The notes: generated by a model from the letters alone, not told the origin. A DNA stretch of 64,000 nt from Pseudomonas sp. PDNC002 (GCF_016919445.1 NZ_CP070356.1:255501-319500); one strand, 5' to 3'; shown: positions 1 to 9,238, numbered from the stretch's first letter. A program made the numbers and translations.

Positions 1-1264
1 ACTGATCCAGTGATCCGAAAGCAGCGGCGTCGTAGAAGGAGAATGGCGAGGCCTCGCCGATCTTGCGAATGACGCGCAGCCTTGCCGCACGATTGGCGTC
101 TATCTCCGCATCGTCCGCGCAACTGATGGCCATGAGCGCATCGTCGTAGCCCGTCTGCTCGCCCAGCATGCTGGCGACAGCCGTGGCATCGCCTCGGTGA
201 AGATTCGCCAGGGCATTTGCCAGCTGCGGCCACTGCTCCGGCCACAACAAGCCCCAGCTCGTTGCTTGAATGACGTCATCGCCGCTCAGTGTCTTGCCAT
301 TCGTCAGCGCAATTGCCTCGGCATCGACTCTGCGCAAGAGCGCCTGGTAGTCGCGCGCCGCCTGCGCGGGCTCCGCCGCCAGGGGACAGGCCCCCGTCTT
401 CGCGCAGTAGGTGGCGAACGCCTCGAACGCCTGCTGGAAGCCCCGTCCCTGCGCCATTTGAACCATGGGGGACGTTTCCGAGAGATCGACGACGCCATCC
501 AGCACCATCGCCCGCACCTTGTCCGGATGCCGTTCGGCATAGAGTGCAGCCACCTTCGTGCCATAGGAGTAGGCCACGGCGGTCAGGCGCGGCTCGCCCA
601 GCGCCGTCCGCAGCGAGTCCAGGTCCTCGGCGGCCTCGCGGCTACCGACATGGGCCAGCAGGTCCAATCCGCTCCGTTCGACGCAATCGAGCACGTGATC
701 GCGTACCTGAACCTCGTCCTCATCCAGCGGCTTGCGCATACGCGCGAGAGCAATGGCCCTGTCGCCCTCGAAACCGCTTCCGTGCCCAGCGTCGCAGCGG
801 ATGGCCGGCGATGACTGACCAACACCACGGGGGTCGTAGCCGACGATATCGAAGGATTCGTGCAGGGCACGGGAAGGCCCGTCAATCGGCACCTGCAACG
901 GCAGGCCGATGCCGGGAATGCCGGGCCCGCCCGAGACCAGCAGCACACTGCCGCGTCGCTCACCCAGTGCCGGCAGACGGGTCAGCGCCAGCCGCAGGGT
1001 CTTGCCACGCAGTGATCCGTCATAGGCCAGCGGCACCTCGATGTAGGCGCACTGCAGCTCGGGCGACGTGTGGGACTCAGCGAACCAGCCTGAGAATTGT
1101 CGTTCGCCGCAGGACTTCCAGCTGATTGGCGCCCCCTGCACCGGTGCCCCCTCGCGCTGCCCGGCACACCCGCCGAGCACGACCAGAACGAACCCTGCCA
1201 CCACACCATGGCAGGTACGTCCGCCGCCAACACCACGCCTCACTACTTTTCCACTCACGGTCAT
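1..1264 (-). CDS. TAP-family alpha/beta hydrolase, predicted lipoprotein (partial, C-terminus off the left edge)
   Basis: The minus-strand frame is open from the ATG at 1264 to the window edge (about 421 residues visible). It encodes an exported peptidase-like alpha/beta hydrolase. The N-terminus has basic residues, a hydrophobic stretch (GVVAGFVLVVLGG) and a lipobox-like LGGC, so a lipoprotein is likely. The oxyanion region GGPG is followed by GYDPRGVG. The nucleophile elbow reads AYSYG, with a Ser as expected, followed by a conserved KV-ALY-ERHP stretch. This combination is typical of tripeptidyl-aminopeptidase-like (TAP) hydrolases such as the SlpD/SlpE group. The catalytic Asp and His and the TAP C-terminal domain should lie beyond position 1. 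Substrate cannot be read from the sequence; peptidase is the family expectation. The gene is transcribed away from the MATE gene. Confidence 0.85.
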   Translation of the reverse strand, partial: MTVSGKVVRRGVGGGRTCHGVVAGFVLVVLGGCAGQREGAPVQGAPISWKSCGERQFSGWFAESHTSPELQCAYIEVPLAYDGSLRGKTLRLALTRLPALGERRGSVLLVSGGPGIPGIGLPLQVPIDGPSRALHESFDIVGYDPRGVGQSSPAIRCDAGHGSGFEGDRAIALARMRKPLDEDEVQVRDHVLDCVERSGLDLLAHVGSREAAEDLDSLRTALGEPRLTAVAYSYGTKVAALYAERHPDKVRAMVLDGVVDLSETSPMVQMAQGRGFQQAFEAFATYCAKTGACPLAAEPAQAARDYQALLRRVDAEAIALTNGKTLSGDDVIQATSWGLLWPEQWPQLANALANLHRGDATAVASMLGEQTGYDDALMAISCADDAEIDANRAARLRVIRKIGEASPFSFYDAAAFGSLDQ

Positions 1265-1437
1265 CACTGCGACTCCGACTGGATACTGCCTCGTGCTGAA
1301 GCCGTGGTTCTTCTATCAAAGGTCCTCGCCCAGATACTTGCCTGCGCCGACGGAACCGCCTGACTGGGGAACGAACGGCCGGCGTCCGCCGTGCTGATGG
1401 CGTGCCGCTATACTGCGCGCCAGTTCAGGAGCCCCGA

Positions 1438-2787
1438 ATGAATCCCCTGCTCGAAGCCTGGCGCCACTCGCCGACCCACCGCCGCGTCTGGGCGCTAGCC
1501 GCGCCGATGATCCTGTCCAACGTTTCCGTGCCCCTGGTTACCCTGGTGGACAGCGCGGTCGTCGGGCATCTGCCCCACGCCCACCAACTGGCCGCCGTGG
1601 CGGTGGGTGGCGGGCTCTATACGCTGCTGGTCGGCGTGCTGGGCTTCCTGCGCATGGGCACCACCGGCTTCGCCGCCCAGGCAGCCGGGCGTGACGATGG
1701 CGGTGCGCTGCGGCGGATTCTCGGCCAGGGCCTGCTGCTGGCGCTGGGCCTGGCGTTGCTGCTGGGCCTGCTGGCGGTGCCGCTGACCGGCCCGGCGCTG
1801 GGGTTGATGCGGCCGTCCGCCGAGCTGGATGCGCTGGCCCGGGAGTTCTTCCATATCCGTCTGTTCGGCCTGCCGGCGGCGCTGGCCACCTATGCGCTGG
1901 TCGGCTGGTTCCTCGGCACGCAGAACGCCCGCGCGCCGCTGGCGATCCTGCTGACCACCAACATCACCAACATCATCCTGGCCCTGTGGTTCGTCGTCGG
2001 TCTGGAATGGGGCGTGGTCGGCGCCGCGCGCGCCTCGGTGATTGCCGAATGGAGCGGCGCGCTGCTCGGCCTCGCGCTGACCCGTGGCGCGCTGCGTCGC
2101 TATCCCGGCCAGCCGGACTGGTCGCGCCTGCGCGCCTGGCTCAGCTGGCGACCGCTGCTGATGGTCAACCGCGACATTTTCATTCGCAGCCTGGCGCTGC
2201 AGGGCGTGTTCTTCCTGCTCACGGTGCAGGGCACGCGCCTGGGTGACGCGACCGTGGCGGCCAACGCGTTGCTACTCAATGGCCTGATGGTCACCTCCTA
2301 CGCGCTGGATGGCCTCGCCCACGCGGTGGAGGCCTTGTGCGGCCATGCCATTGGCGGCCGCGACCGCACCGCGCTGCGCCGTTCGCTGGTGGTGGCCTGT
2401 GGCTGGTCGCTGATCGCCAGCCTGTTGTTCGTCGCCTTCTTCAGCTTCGGCGGGCACCTCTTCATCGCCCTGCAGAGCGACATCCCGCAAGTGCGCGCCA
2501 CGGCCGATCAGTACCTGCCGTACCTCGCCTGCCTGCCGCTGATCGGCATGTGGAGTTACCTGCTCGACGGCCTGTTCATCGGCGCCACCCGCGCCCGCGA
2601 GATGCGCAACGCCATGCTCCTCGCCTGCGCCGCCAGCCTGCCGCTGGGCCTCGCGCTGCAGAGCTGGGGAAATCACGGTTTGTGGCTAACCTTCCTATGC
2701 TTCATGTTGCTGCGCGGCGTGATCCTCGCACTCTATGCCGTGAGACTCACGCGCGACGACGCCTGGCAGGTGCCTGCCAGCCCCTGA
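1438..2787 (+). CDS. dinF: MATE-family efflux transporter, DinF type
   Basis: A 449-residue inner-membrane protein with about twelve hydrophobic segments throughout. It belongs to the multidrug and toxic compound extrusion family, which exports cationic drugs or metabolites using a sodium or proton gradient. The N-terminal motif PMILSNVSVPLVTLVDSAVV and the later stretches LGTQNARAP, VNRDIFIRSLALQ and LDGLFIGATRAREMRN align from memory with E. coli DinF rather than NorM. Length fits the family. The start at 1438 follows a clear AGGAG. The next gene, a diguanylate cyclase, begins 17 bases after the stop, so the two may be cotranscribed. There is no LexA box that I can recognise, so SOS control as in E. 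coli is not supported here. Confidence 0.92.
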   Translation: MNPLLEAWRHSPTHRRVWALAAPMILSNVSVPLVTLVDSAVVGHLPHAHQLAAVAVGGGLYTLLVGVLGFLRMGTTGFAAQAAGRDDGGALRRILGQGLLLALGLALLLGLLAVPLTGPALGLMRPSAELDALAREFFHIRLFGLPAALATYALVGWFLGTQNARAPLAILLTTNITNIILALWFVVGLEWGVVGAARASVIAEWSGALLGLALTRGALRRYPGQPDWSRLRAWLSWRPLLMVNRDIFIRSLALQGVFFLLTVQGTRLGDATVAANALLLNGLMVTSYALDGLAHAVEALCGHAIGGRDRTALRRSLVVACGWSLIASLLFVAFFSFGGHLFIALQSDIPQVRATADQYLPYLACLPLIGMWSYLLDGLFIGATRAREMRNAMLLACAASLPLGLALQSWGNHGLWLTFLCFMLLRGVILALYAVRLTRDDAWQVPASP

Positions 2788-2804
2788 CCGAGAAAGGAGG
2801 CGCC

Positions 2805-3848
2805 ATGCCGGCTTGTCCCATTCCCGCTGACGAAGCCCTGCGCCAGCAGACCCTGGATGAGATGAACCTGCTCGACACCCCGGCCGAGCACTACCTGGAC
2901 ACCCTGGTCCGGCTGACCCAGGACCTGGTGCGGGTGGACACCGTGCTGATCAGCCTGATCGATCAGGACCGCCAGTGGTTCAAGGCCCGCGTCGGGCTGG
3001 ATGCCAATGAAACCACGCGCGACGTGTCCTTCTGCGGCTACGCCATCCTCGGCGAGGACACCCTGCTGGTGCCCGACGCCACACTCGACCCGCGCTTCGC
3101 CGACAACCCGCTGGTGCTCGGCCCGCCCTACATCCGTTTCTATGCCGGCCGCCCGCTACGCGCGGGCAACGGTCAGGCGATCGGCACCCTGTGCATGATC
3201 GATCCGAGGCCGAGCAGCATGACCCCGGCGCAACAGGCCAACTTCCGCGACCTGGCCACCCTCGCCGAGGGCTACCTGCAACTGCGCAGCCTGATCCAGA
3301 GCAACCGTGACCTGCGCGTGGAGATGGACCGCGAGCAGCGCAAAGCCCTGGTCGACCCGCTGACCCAACTGTGGAACCGCGGCGCCCTGGTCACCTTCCA
3401 GGACCGCGAGTGCCGCCTGGCGCGCGAGAGCCAGGTGCAGCTCGGGGTGATCTACGCCGACCTCGACTACTTCAAGGCGATCAATGACCAGCACGGCCAT
3501 GCCGCCGGCGATCAGGTGCTCTGCGAATGCGCGCGCCGTCTGCGGGCGGCGCTCAGGCCGGATGACCTGCTGGTGCGCCAGGGCGGCGAGGAGTTCGTCG
3601 CCTTGCTGCGGGTGAAGGACGGCGAGGAGCTGCAACGGGTCGCCGAACGCGTGCGCCAGTTGATCGGCAGAGAGCCGGTGCGATTGGCCAGCGGGCCGCT
3701 GACGGTCAGCCTGAGCGTCGGCTGCACTCTGCTGGCGGGGGACGAAGCTGTCGACCAGGCACTGGAACGGGCCGACACCGCGCTCTACAGTGCCAAGCAG
3801 GCCGGACGCGACCGGGTGTGCTTCAGCGCGCCGCCGGCTTCAGCCTGA
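2805..3848 (+). CDS. GAF-GGDEF diguanylate cyclase
   Basis: A 347-residue soluble protein. Residues about 25-165 form a GAF-type sensor domain (LISLIDQDRQWFKA, FCGYAI, FYAGRPL, IGTLCMIDP), a pattern common in GAF domains fused to GGDEF. The GGDEF domain follows from about residue 180 (DPLTQLWNRGA, YADLDYFKAIND) with an intact active-site signature GGEEF at residues 260-264. An inhibitory I-site RxxD (RPDD) lies five residues before the signature, so product inhibition by c-di-GMP is expected. It should make c-di-GMP from two GTP. The GAF ligand is unknown. The ATG at 2805 is preceded by AAAGGAGG, a very strong ribosome-binding site. Confidence 0.93.
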   Translation: MPACPIPADEALRQQTLDEMNLLDTPAEHYLDTLVRLTQDLVRVDTVLISLIDQDRQWFKARVGLDANETTRDVSFCGYAILGEDTLLVPDATLDPRFADNPLVLGPPYIRFYAGRPLRAGNGQAIGTLCMIDPRPSSMTPAQQANFRDLATLAEGYLQLRSLIQSNRDLRVEMDREQRKALVDPLTQLWNRGALVTFQDRECRLARESQVQLGVIYADLDYFKAINDQHGHAAGDQVLCECARRLRAALRPDDLLVRQGGEEFVALLRVKDGEELQRVAERVRQLIGREPVRLASGPLTVSLSVGCTLLAGDEAVDQALERADTALYSAKQAGRDRVCFSAPPASA

Positions 3849-3880
3849 TCACAAGAAAGGCCCCACCAGAGGACCCACCC

Positions 3881-4336
3881 ATGGCCCAAGCCATCGCCGC
3901 GTACCTGCACTACCTGTCGATCTTCATCCTGTTCGCCCTGCTGGTGCTGGAGCACCAGTTGTTCCGCCTGCCGCTGGACCTGTCGCGGGCGCGCAGCCTG
4001 GTCTTCGTCGACCTGGCCTACGGCGCCTGCGCCGGCGTGGTCCTGCTGACTGGCGCGGCGCGGGTCGTGTGGTTCGCCAAGGGCACCGACTACTACCTGC
4101 ACAACAGCATCTTCCACGCCAAGATCGGCCTGTTCGTCCTGGTGGCGCTGCTGTCGATCCTGCCGACCATGACCTTCCTCAACTGGCGCAACGAGCTCAA
4201 GGCCGGGCGCGTGCCGGTGCCCAGCGAGCGGCAGGCGAAAATGGTGATCATGACCATCCGTGTCGAGCTGCTGGCACTGATGATCCTGCCGCTGCTGGCG
4301 AGCCTGATGGCGCGGGGCTTCGGCATGATCGGCTGA
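3881..4336 (+). CDS. DUF2214-family inner-membrane protein
   Basis: A 151-residue protein with about four hydrophobic segments: residues 5-22 (LHYLSIFILFALLVLE), about 45-65 (YGACAGVVLLTGAARVVWF), about 82-100 (GLFVLVALLSILPTMTFL) and a C-terminal one (LLALMILPLLASLMARG). Length and composition match the DUF2214 family, which has no established function. The KGTDYYLHNSIFHAKIG loop is the family's most recognisable stretch. The ATG at 3881 starts 32 bases after the diguanylate cyclase stop; a GGACC/AGAGG region precedes it. It may be the last gene of a dinF-GGDEF-DUF2214 unit. Confidence 0.85.
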   Translation: MAQAIAAYLHYLSIFILFALLVLEHQLFRLPLDLSRARSLVFVDLAYGACAGVVLLTGAARVVWFAKGTDYYLHNSIFHAKIGLFVLVALLSILPTMTFLNWRNELKAGRVPVPSERQAKMVIMTIRVELLALMILPLLASLMARGFGMIG

Positions 4337-4447
4337 AGCCGACGGCTCGCCGATTTCCTACGTGGCGTTCGGATATTCCCGCTACTGATCGAATCCTGAG
4401 GTGTAGATGCTCCTGCACAGGCCACCGACCTGTCGCAGGACATCCCG

Positions 4448-5083
4448 ATGCCAGTCCCCCTCCTCTCTCTCCCTTCCGCCCGACTTGGCCTGCTGGCCGG
4501 CATCCTTTTGCTGAGCGGCTGCGCCAGCGACGCGTTCACCCTGGAAGCCGATCTGCCCGGAGACTTCAAGTTCACCGGCGATGCCCGCTACGTCGCCAGC
4601 CAGGGCTGTGCCACGGATATCCGCGCACGCAGCGAACACCGGGTGTTCGAAACCGCCGGCAACGGCGAGCGACCACGACGGGTGAGCTTCCAGGTGCCGA
4701 TGAGCGACGACAGTGGTGGTTGCCATCGCGCATTGCAGGACATCAGCATCCAGCTGGATGGCAGTTCCGATCCGAGCTTTTCCAATGCCGATAACGCCAA
4801 TGCCGACATAGCGCTGGCCCGCCTGTCGATCCGCGACAGCCTGGCGACCAACGAACAGCCCATGCCGACCAAGGGCGTCCGCATCTTCGACGGCCAGTGC
4901 CGGTGGGAAACCCCGAACGGCCAGGCTGGACGGGCACTGGTCTGCCGCGCCTCGGACGCCCACGGCGACTGGCTCGAAGGGCCACCCGGCGGCGTGCTGC
5001 AGCGCAGTGACCTGGGCGGCCGCATCGTGCGCCTGGCCATCGGCCTGGCGCCCTCGATCCCGGCTACCGCCGACGGCCGCTGA
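4448..5083 (+). CDS. Hypothetical lipoprotein
   Basis: A 211-residue predicted lipoprotein. The signal peptide (hydrophobic LGLLAGILLLSG) ends in a lipobox LLSGC at about residue 25, giving Cys-Ala-Ser at the mature N-terminus. The mature part has four or more further cysteines (GCATD, GGCHR, GQCRW, LVCRA) that could form periplasmic disulfides. I do not recognise a named family. The gene stands alone, ending five bases before the convergent arylamine N-acetyltransferase gene, with no obvious terminator in the tiny gap. The start at 4448 was chosen because it gives a complete signal peptide. Confidence 0.75.
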   Translation: MPVPLLSLPSARLGLLAGILLLSGCASDAFTLEADLPGDFKFTGDARYVASQGCATDIRARSEHRVFETAGNGERPRRVSFQVPMSDDSGGCHRALQDISIQLDGSSDPSFSNADNANADIALARLSIRDSLATNEQPMPTKGVRIFDGQCRWETPNGQAGRALVCRASDAHGDWLEGPPGGVLQRSDLGGRIVRLAIGLAPSIPATADGR

Positions 5084-5088
5084 GCCGT

Positions 5089-5943
5089 TCAGACCAGCGA
5101 ACGGGTCTCCAGCAGCAGACGCGCCAATCGCGCGCGCAGCGCCGCTGTCTCCGACTCGGCCACCTGCAGCCGGAAGCGCTCGCGTAACACCGTCAATAAC
5201 TCGTCAGCGTCCTCGATGCTGCGCTGCTGGATACCCCCGTCGGCGCCCCGACGACTGAACTGCCCATTGAGCAGCGATAGCCGCGCGCCCTCCTCGCTGA
5301 GCGCCACGCGCAGGGAGTTGCGGAATACACTCTGCGGGTAGGTCGAGGTGTACCAGTTGCGCATCCCATAGTCGGCCCAGTGCTGCGGCTCAAGGGTGAA
5401 GCGGTACAGGGTCTGCCAGCCGGAAGCGGAGCGCGTGGCCATTTCCAGTTCGCCGCCGGCGTCAGGGGTGATGCGCCAGCCGCCGGGCAGTTCCTCGTCC
5501 AGTTGCAGCGGCAAGGCGCGGGGCGAGGCCGGGCCACCAAAGCCGATATCCACCAGGTGCGGACCTTCGTCGAGATCGACCCGCAACAGCAGGTGCGTCT
5601 GCGGCGTCAGCGGCGCATCGCTCGGCAATCCCCAGCGCACCCGCGCCACCAGCAGCGTCACTCGGTAATCCAGGCTGGCGAGCAGGCGGCCGAACAGGCT
5701 GTTCAGCTCGAAGCAGTAGCCGCCGCGATGGCGTTCCACGACCTTGGCGAATACCGCCTCCGGCTCGATTTCCACCGGTTTGTCGAGCACCACATCGAGG
5801 TTCTCGAAGGGCAGCCGATGCAGCGAGGCGACGATCAGTCGATCCAGGTTCGCCAGTGTCGGCGCGGGACGCTCCGCCGGTAGGCCAAGGCGCGCCAGGG
5901 TCGCATCGAGCTGGGCGGCGCTGAAGGGGGTGAGCGGGGACAT
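5089..5943 (-). CDS. nat: Arylamine N-acetyltransferase
   Basis: A 284-residue cytosolic enzyme that transfers acetyl groups from acetyl-CoA to arylamines and arylhydrazines. The catalytic triad is visible: Cys77 in RGGYCFELN, His117 in TPQTHLLLRV and Asp132 in HLVDIGFGG. The LPFENLDV stretch near residue 45 is another family hallmark. The length is typical of bacterial NATs (about 275-285). An AAAGGAG sits just upstream of the ATG at 5943. The cupin gene ends 22 bases upstream on the same strand, so it may be the last gene of the epimerase-cupin-nat unit. Confidence 0.95.
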   Translation of the reverse strand: MSPLTPFSAAQLDATLARLGLPAERPAPTLANLDRLIVASLHRLPFENLDVVLDKPVEIEPEAVFAKVVERHRGGYCFELNSLFGRLLASLDYRVTLLVARVRWGLPSDAPLTPQTHLLLRVDLDEGPHLVDIGFGGPASPRALPLQLDEELPGGWRITPDAGGELEMATRSASGWQTLYRFTLEPQHWADYGMRNWYTSTYPQSVFRNSLRVALSEEGARLSLLNGQFSRRGADGGIQQRSIEDADELLTVLRERFRLQVAESETAALRARLARLLLETRSLV

Positions 5944-5965
5944 GCGAATCTCCTTTCGCGAACGA

Positions 5966-6451
5966 TCAGTGGGCAGGTTCGGGAATCACCAGCGGGCCGC
6001 AGTTCTCGTCACTGACGATCACCGCGAGCAACTGGGCAGGCTCGGTACCGCTGGGGTTCTCGGCAAACAGGTGCAACGCGCGCGAGGGTTCGAACCAGCT
6101 CTGGCCGGGACCGTAGGTGTGCGCCGGCAAACCCTGCATCTGCGAGCGCACCTGGCCGCGGATGACGACGGCGGTGACGGCGCCGGGATGCCGGTGCGCG
6201 GGCGTGAAGCCATTGGGCGGGAAACCCACCCGCAGCGTGGTGACGACCGTGCCGGGCATGTCCGCCAGTGGCTCGCAGGACAGCCGCGTCACCTCGGTCG
6301 CCGGCCGGGTGCTGGCGGCGGCGTGCGCACCGTGCCCTTCGACCAAATGCGCCAGCGGCCGCGACCAGGGTTGCCAGACCAATGCTCCGGCGGCGACGGC
6401 GGCGACGGCGGCGAGAGCGAGGCCGGAGCGCGCCTCCCAGGCGAGGTTCAC
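5966..6451 (-). CDS. Membrane-anchored cupin-domain protein
   Basis: A 161-residue protein beginning at GTG 6451. This start overlaps the stop of the upstream epimerase gene by four bases (GTGA) and has GGAAGGAG seven bases before it, so translational coupling is likely. Residues about 8-28 are hydrophobic (SGLALAAVAAVAAGALVW), either an uncleaved anchor or a signal peptide. A single cupin barrel follows, with metal-ligand-like histidines in FTPAHRHPGAVTAVVIRGQV and a second motif around GPGQSWFEPSRALHLFAEN. Substrate is unknown. Such small cupins often bind a metal and act as dioxygenases or sensors, but nothing here decides that. Confidence 0.82.
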   Translation of the reverse strand: MNLAWEARSGLALAAVAAVAAGALVWQPWSRPLAHLVEGHGAHAAASTRPATEVTRLSCEPLADMPGTVVTTLRVGFPPNGFTPAHRHPGAVTAVVIRGQVRSQMQGLPAHTYGPGQSWFEPSRALHLFAENPSGTEPAQLLAVIVSDENCGPLVIPEPAH

Positions 6452-7188
6452 GACGGCACTCCTTCCAGACGGAATCCCGGCTGCCAACCGAGGCGGTGGC
6501 GGGCCTTGGCCGAGCTGACCTCGACGTCCTGTTCCGTAATGTTGTAGGCGCCGGGTACGCCCCACTCCAGCGCCAGCAGCGCGGCGCGGGCAGCGTCGTC
6601 GACGTGCACGGAAAGGCGCGGGTCGGCCGCATCGGCTCCGGTGCCGGGTCCGTAGAGGCGGCCGTAACGCAGCACGATGCCTTCCATCGGCGCGGCGCCA
6701 AGCACGCTCGACTCCAGCGCGGCCACGCCACCCACGCTGATGGCGCGCGGGCCTTCGGCGTCCAGGTCCAGGGGCTGATCCTCATGCAACGGCGACTCGC
6801 CGGCGGCATAGGCCCAGGCGATGCTCTGCGCGACCATCCGTTGCACGCCCACGGCGCGGGCGGCGGACACCAGATTGGCGGTGCCCTCGCGGCGGACACG
6901 GGCATTGCGTGGCTGGGCGGCGGGCATCCGCGCAGGATCGAGGCCGGCTGGCAGGTCCGTGAGCTGATGGATTACCCAGCGTGGCTTGAAGTCCCGCAGG
7001 GCGGCATGCAGGGCCTCGCCATCGAAGACATCCAGAACCTGCGCCCGCGCACCCATGGCCTGCAACATGGCGACGCGTTCCGGCGAGCGGCTGATGGCCA
7101 GGACTTCGTAGCCACGCTCGATCAGCAACGGCAGCAACCGCTGGCCGATGGCGCCACTGGCACCGGCGAAAAACACTTTCATGCACAT
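6448..7188 (-). CDS. NAD(P)-dependent epimerase/dehydratase-family protein
   Basis: A 246-residue extended short-chain dehydrogenase-like protein. The N-terminal Rossmann motif is KVFFAGASGAIGQRLLP (GxSGxIG). Later family stretches are VIHQLTDL, GTANLVSAARAVGVQRMV, the putative catalytic region QSIAWAYA and RYGRLYGPG. The expected YxxxK catalytic pair is not obvious, because the tyrosine position reads AYAAG, so enzymatic activity is uncertain. The start at 7188 (Met-Cys-Met-Lys) has GAGG five bases before it; the in-frame Met at 7182 is the alternative. It is the first gene of a likely operon with the cupin gene. Confidence 0.85.
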   Translation of the reverse strand: MCMKVFFAGASGAIGQRLLPLLIERGYEVLAISRSPERVAMLQAMGARAQVLDVFDGEALHAALRDFKPRWVIHQLTDLPAGLDPARMPAAQPRNARVRREGTANLVSAARAVGVQRMVAQSIAWAYAAGESPLHEDQPLDLDAEGPRAISVGGVAALESSVLGAAPMEGIVLRYGRLYGPGTGADAADPRLSVHVDDAARAALLALEWGVPGAYNITEQDVEVSSAKARHRLGWQPGFRLEGVPS

Positions 7189-7370
7189 GGGGACCTCGAA
7201 TCGAGTGGTGAAGGCATGGCTCACTCTAGCGACGCCATGCCCTACCCCACAGTGCCAAGATCGCGCAGAACGACTGGGACATGATTACCCGTTGTTGATC
7301 CAGGTCCGAGCAAACCCGGCTTCATCGTCTATAACAAACGGCTCACTACCCCCGTTCTTGAGGAGTCGCC

Positions 7371-7931
7371 ATGAGCCAAGTCTTCGATGTCGCCGTTGTC
7401 GTCGGCAGCCTGCGCAAGGAATCCCTGAACCGCAAGATCGCCAAGGCCTTCGCCGCCTTGGCGCCGGCCAACCTGAAGCTGGAAATCGTGGAGATCGGCG
7501 ACCTGCCGCTGTACAACGAGGAGCTCGACGCCGGCGCTCCGCCGGCCAGCTACGCCGCATTCCGCGAGCGCATCGCTCGCGCCGACGCGGTGCTGTTCGT
7601 CACCCCGGAGTACAACCGCTCGGTGCCCGGTGTGCTGAAGAATGCCATCGACGTCGGCTCGCGCCCGTATGGCAAGAGCGCCTGGAACGGCAAGCCCTGC
7701 GCCGTGGTCAGCGCGTCCCCCGGCGCCATTGGCGGTTTCGGCGCCAACCACCATCTGCGCCAGTCGCTGGTGTTCCTCAACATGCCGGTGCTGCAGCAGC
7801 CGGAAGCCTACCTGGGCGGCGCTGGTAGCTTCTTCGACGAATCCGGCACGCTGTCCGAGAAGACCAAGCCCTTCCTGCAGAGCATCATCGACGCCTTCGC
7901 CGGCTGGATCGAACAGAACCAGCCGCGCTGA
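7371..7931 (+). CDS. NADPH-dependent FMN reductase (ChrR/YieF-like)
   Basis: A 186-residue flavodoxin-like quinone/chromate reductase. The FMN phosphate-binding loop is GSLRKESLNRK near the N-terminus, and the second signature PEYNRSVPGVLKNAID lies around residue 83-98. Both are diagnostic of the NADPH-dependent FMN reductase family that includes E. coli ChrR. The family reduces quinones, and opportunistically chromate and other electrophiles, by two electrons and limits redox cycling. Length is as expected. AGGAGTCGCC precedes the ATG. It converges on cbpM, with a perfect 10-bp-stem hairpin between them. Confidence 0.93.
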   Translation: MSQVFDVAVVVGSLRKESLNRKIAKAFAALAPANLKLEIVEIGDLPLYNEELDAGAPPASYAAFRERIARADAVLFVTPEYNRSVPGVLKNAIDVGSRPYGKSAWNGKPCAVVSASPGAIGGFGANHHLRQSLVFLNMPVLQQPEAYLGGAGSFFDESGTLSEKTKPFLQSIIDAFAGWIEQNQPR

Positions 7932-7940
7932 CAGGTCGAT

Positions 7941-7963
7941 GCGCCGGCCCGTCGGGCCGGCGC
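7941..7963. terminator. Convergent hairpin between the FMN reductase gene and cbpM
   Basis: GCGCCGGCCC and GGGCCGGCGC form a perfect 10-bp stem around a 3-base loop, nine bases after the reductase stop and eight before the cbpM stop. There is no strong T-run on either side, so it may work as a bidirectional or Rho-assisted terminator. Confidence 0.6.
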
Positions 7964-7970
7964 ACACCAC

Positions 7971-8273
7971 TCACTCGTCCAGCAGGCGCGCCAGGCGCTG
8001 GCGCAGGTAGCGATTCTCCGCCCGCAGCTCGTCCACCTCATCGAGCAGACGCAGCGCCAGGGCGATGCCCGGCCAGTCCAGCTCGAACTCGCGGCGCAGG
8101 CGCACCGCGCGGCGCACCACGCTGACCGCCTGGTAATCGAACACCCAATGGCCACCGCGTTGTTCGCGGGGCTCCACGATGCCCACCTCGACGATCTCGA
8201 CGAGTACGTCGCGGGGGAGGTTCACCGACTGGCAGAGCTCGTCGAGGTCCACCACCATCACTGTCGTCGTCAT
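7971..8273 (-). CDS. cbpM: Chaperone modulator CbpM
   Basis: A 100-residue MerR-like single-domain protein that binds the J-domain of CbpA and inhibits its DNA-binding and co-chaperone activity. The body is a winged-helix-like segment ([39 protein letters not shown]) ending in a short coiled coil ([22 protein letters not shown]). Its ATG overlaps the cbpA stop by four bases, the usual cbpAM operon order. Identification rests on context and on the typical MerR-like fold without a DNA-binding extension. Confidence 0.92.
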   Translation of the reverse strand: MTTTVMVVDLDELCQSVNLPRDVLVEIVEVGIVEPREQRGGHWVFDYQAVSVVRRAVRLRREFELDWPGIALALRLLDEVDELRAENRYLRQRLARLLDE

Positions 8274-9238
8274 GCGCGTTTACCCCAATCGGCACGGGGA
8301 TCGAAGGCCGCTTTCGCCGCCAGTTCTTCCCAGAGTGTGCGTGTCGCTTCATCCGCCGTCTTCGGCATCACCACCTTGAGTACGGCATAGAGATCGCCGG
8401 CGGCGGCATCGCCCTTGTTCGGCAGGCCCTTGCCCTTGATGCGCAGGCGCTGGCCGGCCTGGCTGTTGGCCGGGATGCCGAGGTTTATCCGCCCGCCCAG
8501 CGTGGGCACTTCCACCTTGGCGCCGAGCGCCGCTTCCCACGGCGCGACCGGCACCGTGACGATCAGGTCGCGGCCATCGACGTCGAAGATCGGGTGCGGC
8601 ACCAGGCGAATCGCCAGGTACAGATCACCCGCCGGGCCGCCGTTGATGCCCGGCGCGCCCTGCCCCTTGAGGCGGATGCGCTCGCCATCGGCGGTGCCCA
8701 CCGGAATCTTCACGTTCAGCGTCTTGCTCTGCGGTGGCAGCTTGCGCCCGTACTCGTCGTAGCTGGGCAGGCTGAAGCTGATCGGCCGGCTCTCGCCGGA
8801 GAGGGTTTCCTCAAGGAACAGCGGGACTTCCATCTCCACGTCCTGGCCACGGTGCGCGCGCGGTTGCCGCGCACCACCGAAGCCACCTTGAGGGCCGCCG
8901 GCGCGGGCGCCGAAGACCTGCTCGAAGAAGTCACTGAAGTCCTGCTCATGCCCCGGCGGCGGACCATCAAAGCCACCGCGCGGCTGCCAGCCGGGTGGTG
9001 CCTCGAACTGCGGCCCCTGCGGACCGTACTTGCGCAGCTCGTCGTACTCGGCGCGCTTCTCCGGGCTCTTGAGCACCTCATAGGCCTCGGAGACTTCCTT
9101 GAAGTGCGTCTCGGCGTCCGGCTCCTTGCTGACGTCCGGGTGGTACTTGCGCGCGAGCTTGCGGTAGGCGGTCTTGATCGCCTTCTCGTCGGCGTCGGGC
9201 TCTACACCCAGCGCCGCGTAGTAATCCTTGAATTCCAT
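8270..9238 (-). CDS. cbpA: Curved-DNA-binding J-domain co-chaperone CbpA
   Basis: A 322-residue type-II DnaJ homologue. The J-domain (residues 1-70, [20 protein letters not shown]) carries the invariant HPD at 33-35. A Gly/Phe-rich linker follows (about 75-135, with [12 protein letters not shown]). Two C-terminal beta-sandwich domains follow, including [19 protein letters not shown] and [17 protein letters not shown]. No Cys-rich zinc region is present, which distinguishes it from DnaJ. It stimulates DnaK ATPase and binds curved DNA, and is regulated by CbpM encoded immediately downstream with a 4-base overlap. Confidence 0.96.
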   Translation of the reverse strand: MEFKDYYAALGVEPDADEKAIKTAYRKLARKYHPDVSKEPDAETHFKEVSEAYEVLKSPEKRAEYDELRKYGPQGPQFEAPPGWQPRGGFDGPPPGHEQDFSDFFEQVFGARAGGPQGGFGGARQPRAHRGQDVEMEVPLFLEETLSGESRPISFSLPSYDEYGRKLPPQSKTLNVKIPVGTADGERIRLKGQGAPGINGGPAGDLYLAIRLVPHPIFDVDGRDLIVTVPVAPWEAALGAKVEVPTLGGRINLGIPANSQAGQRLRIKGKGLPNKGDAAAGDLYAVLKVVMPKTADEATRTLWEELAAKAAFDPRADWGKRA

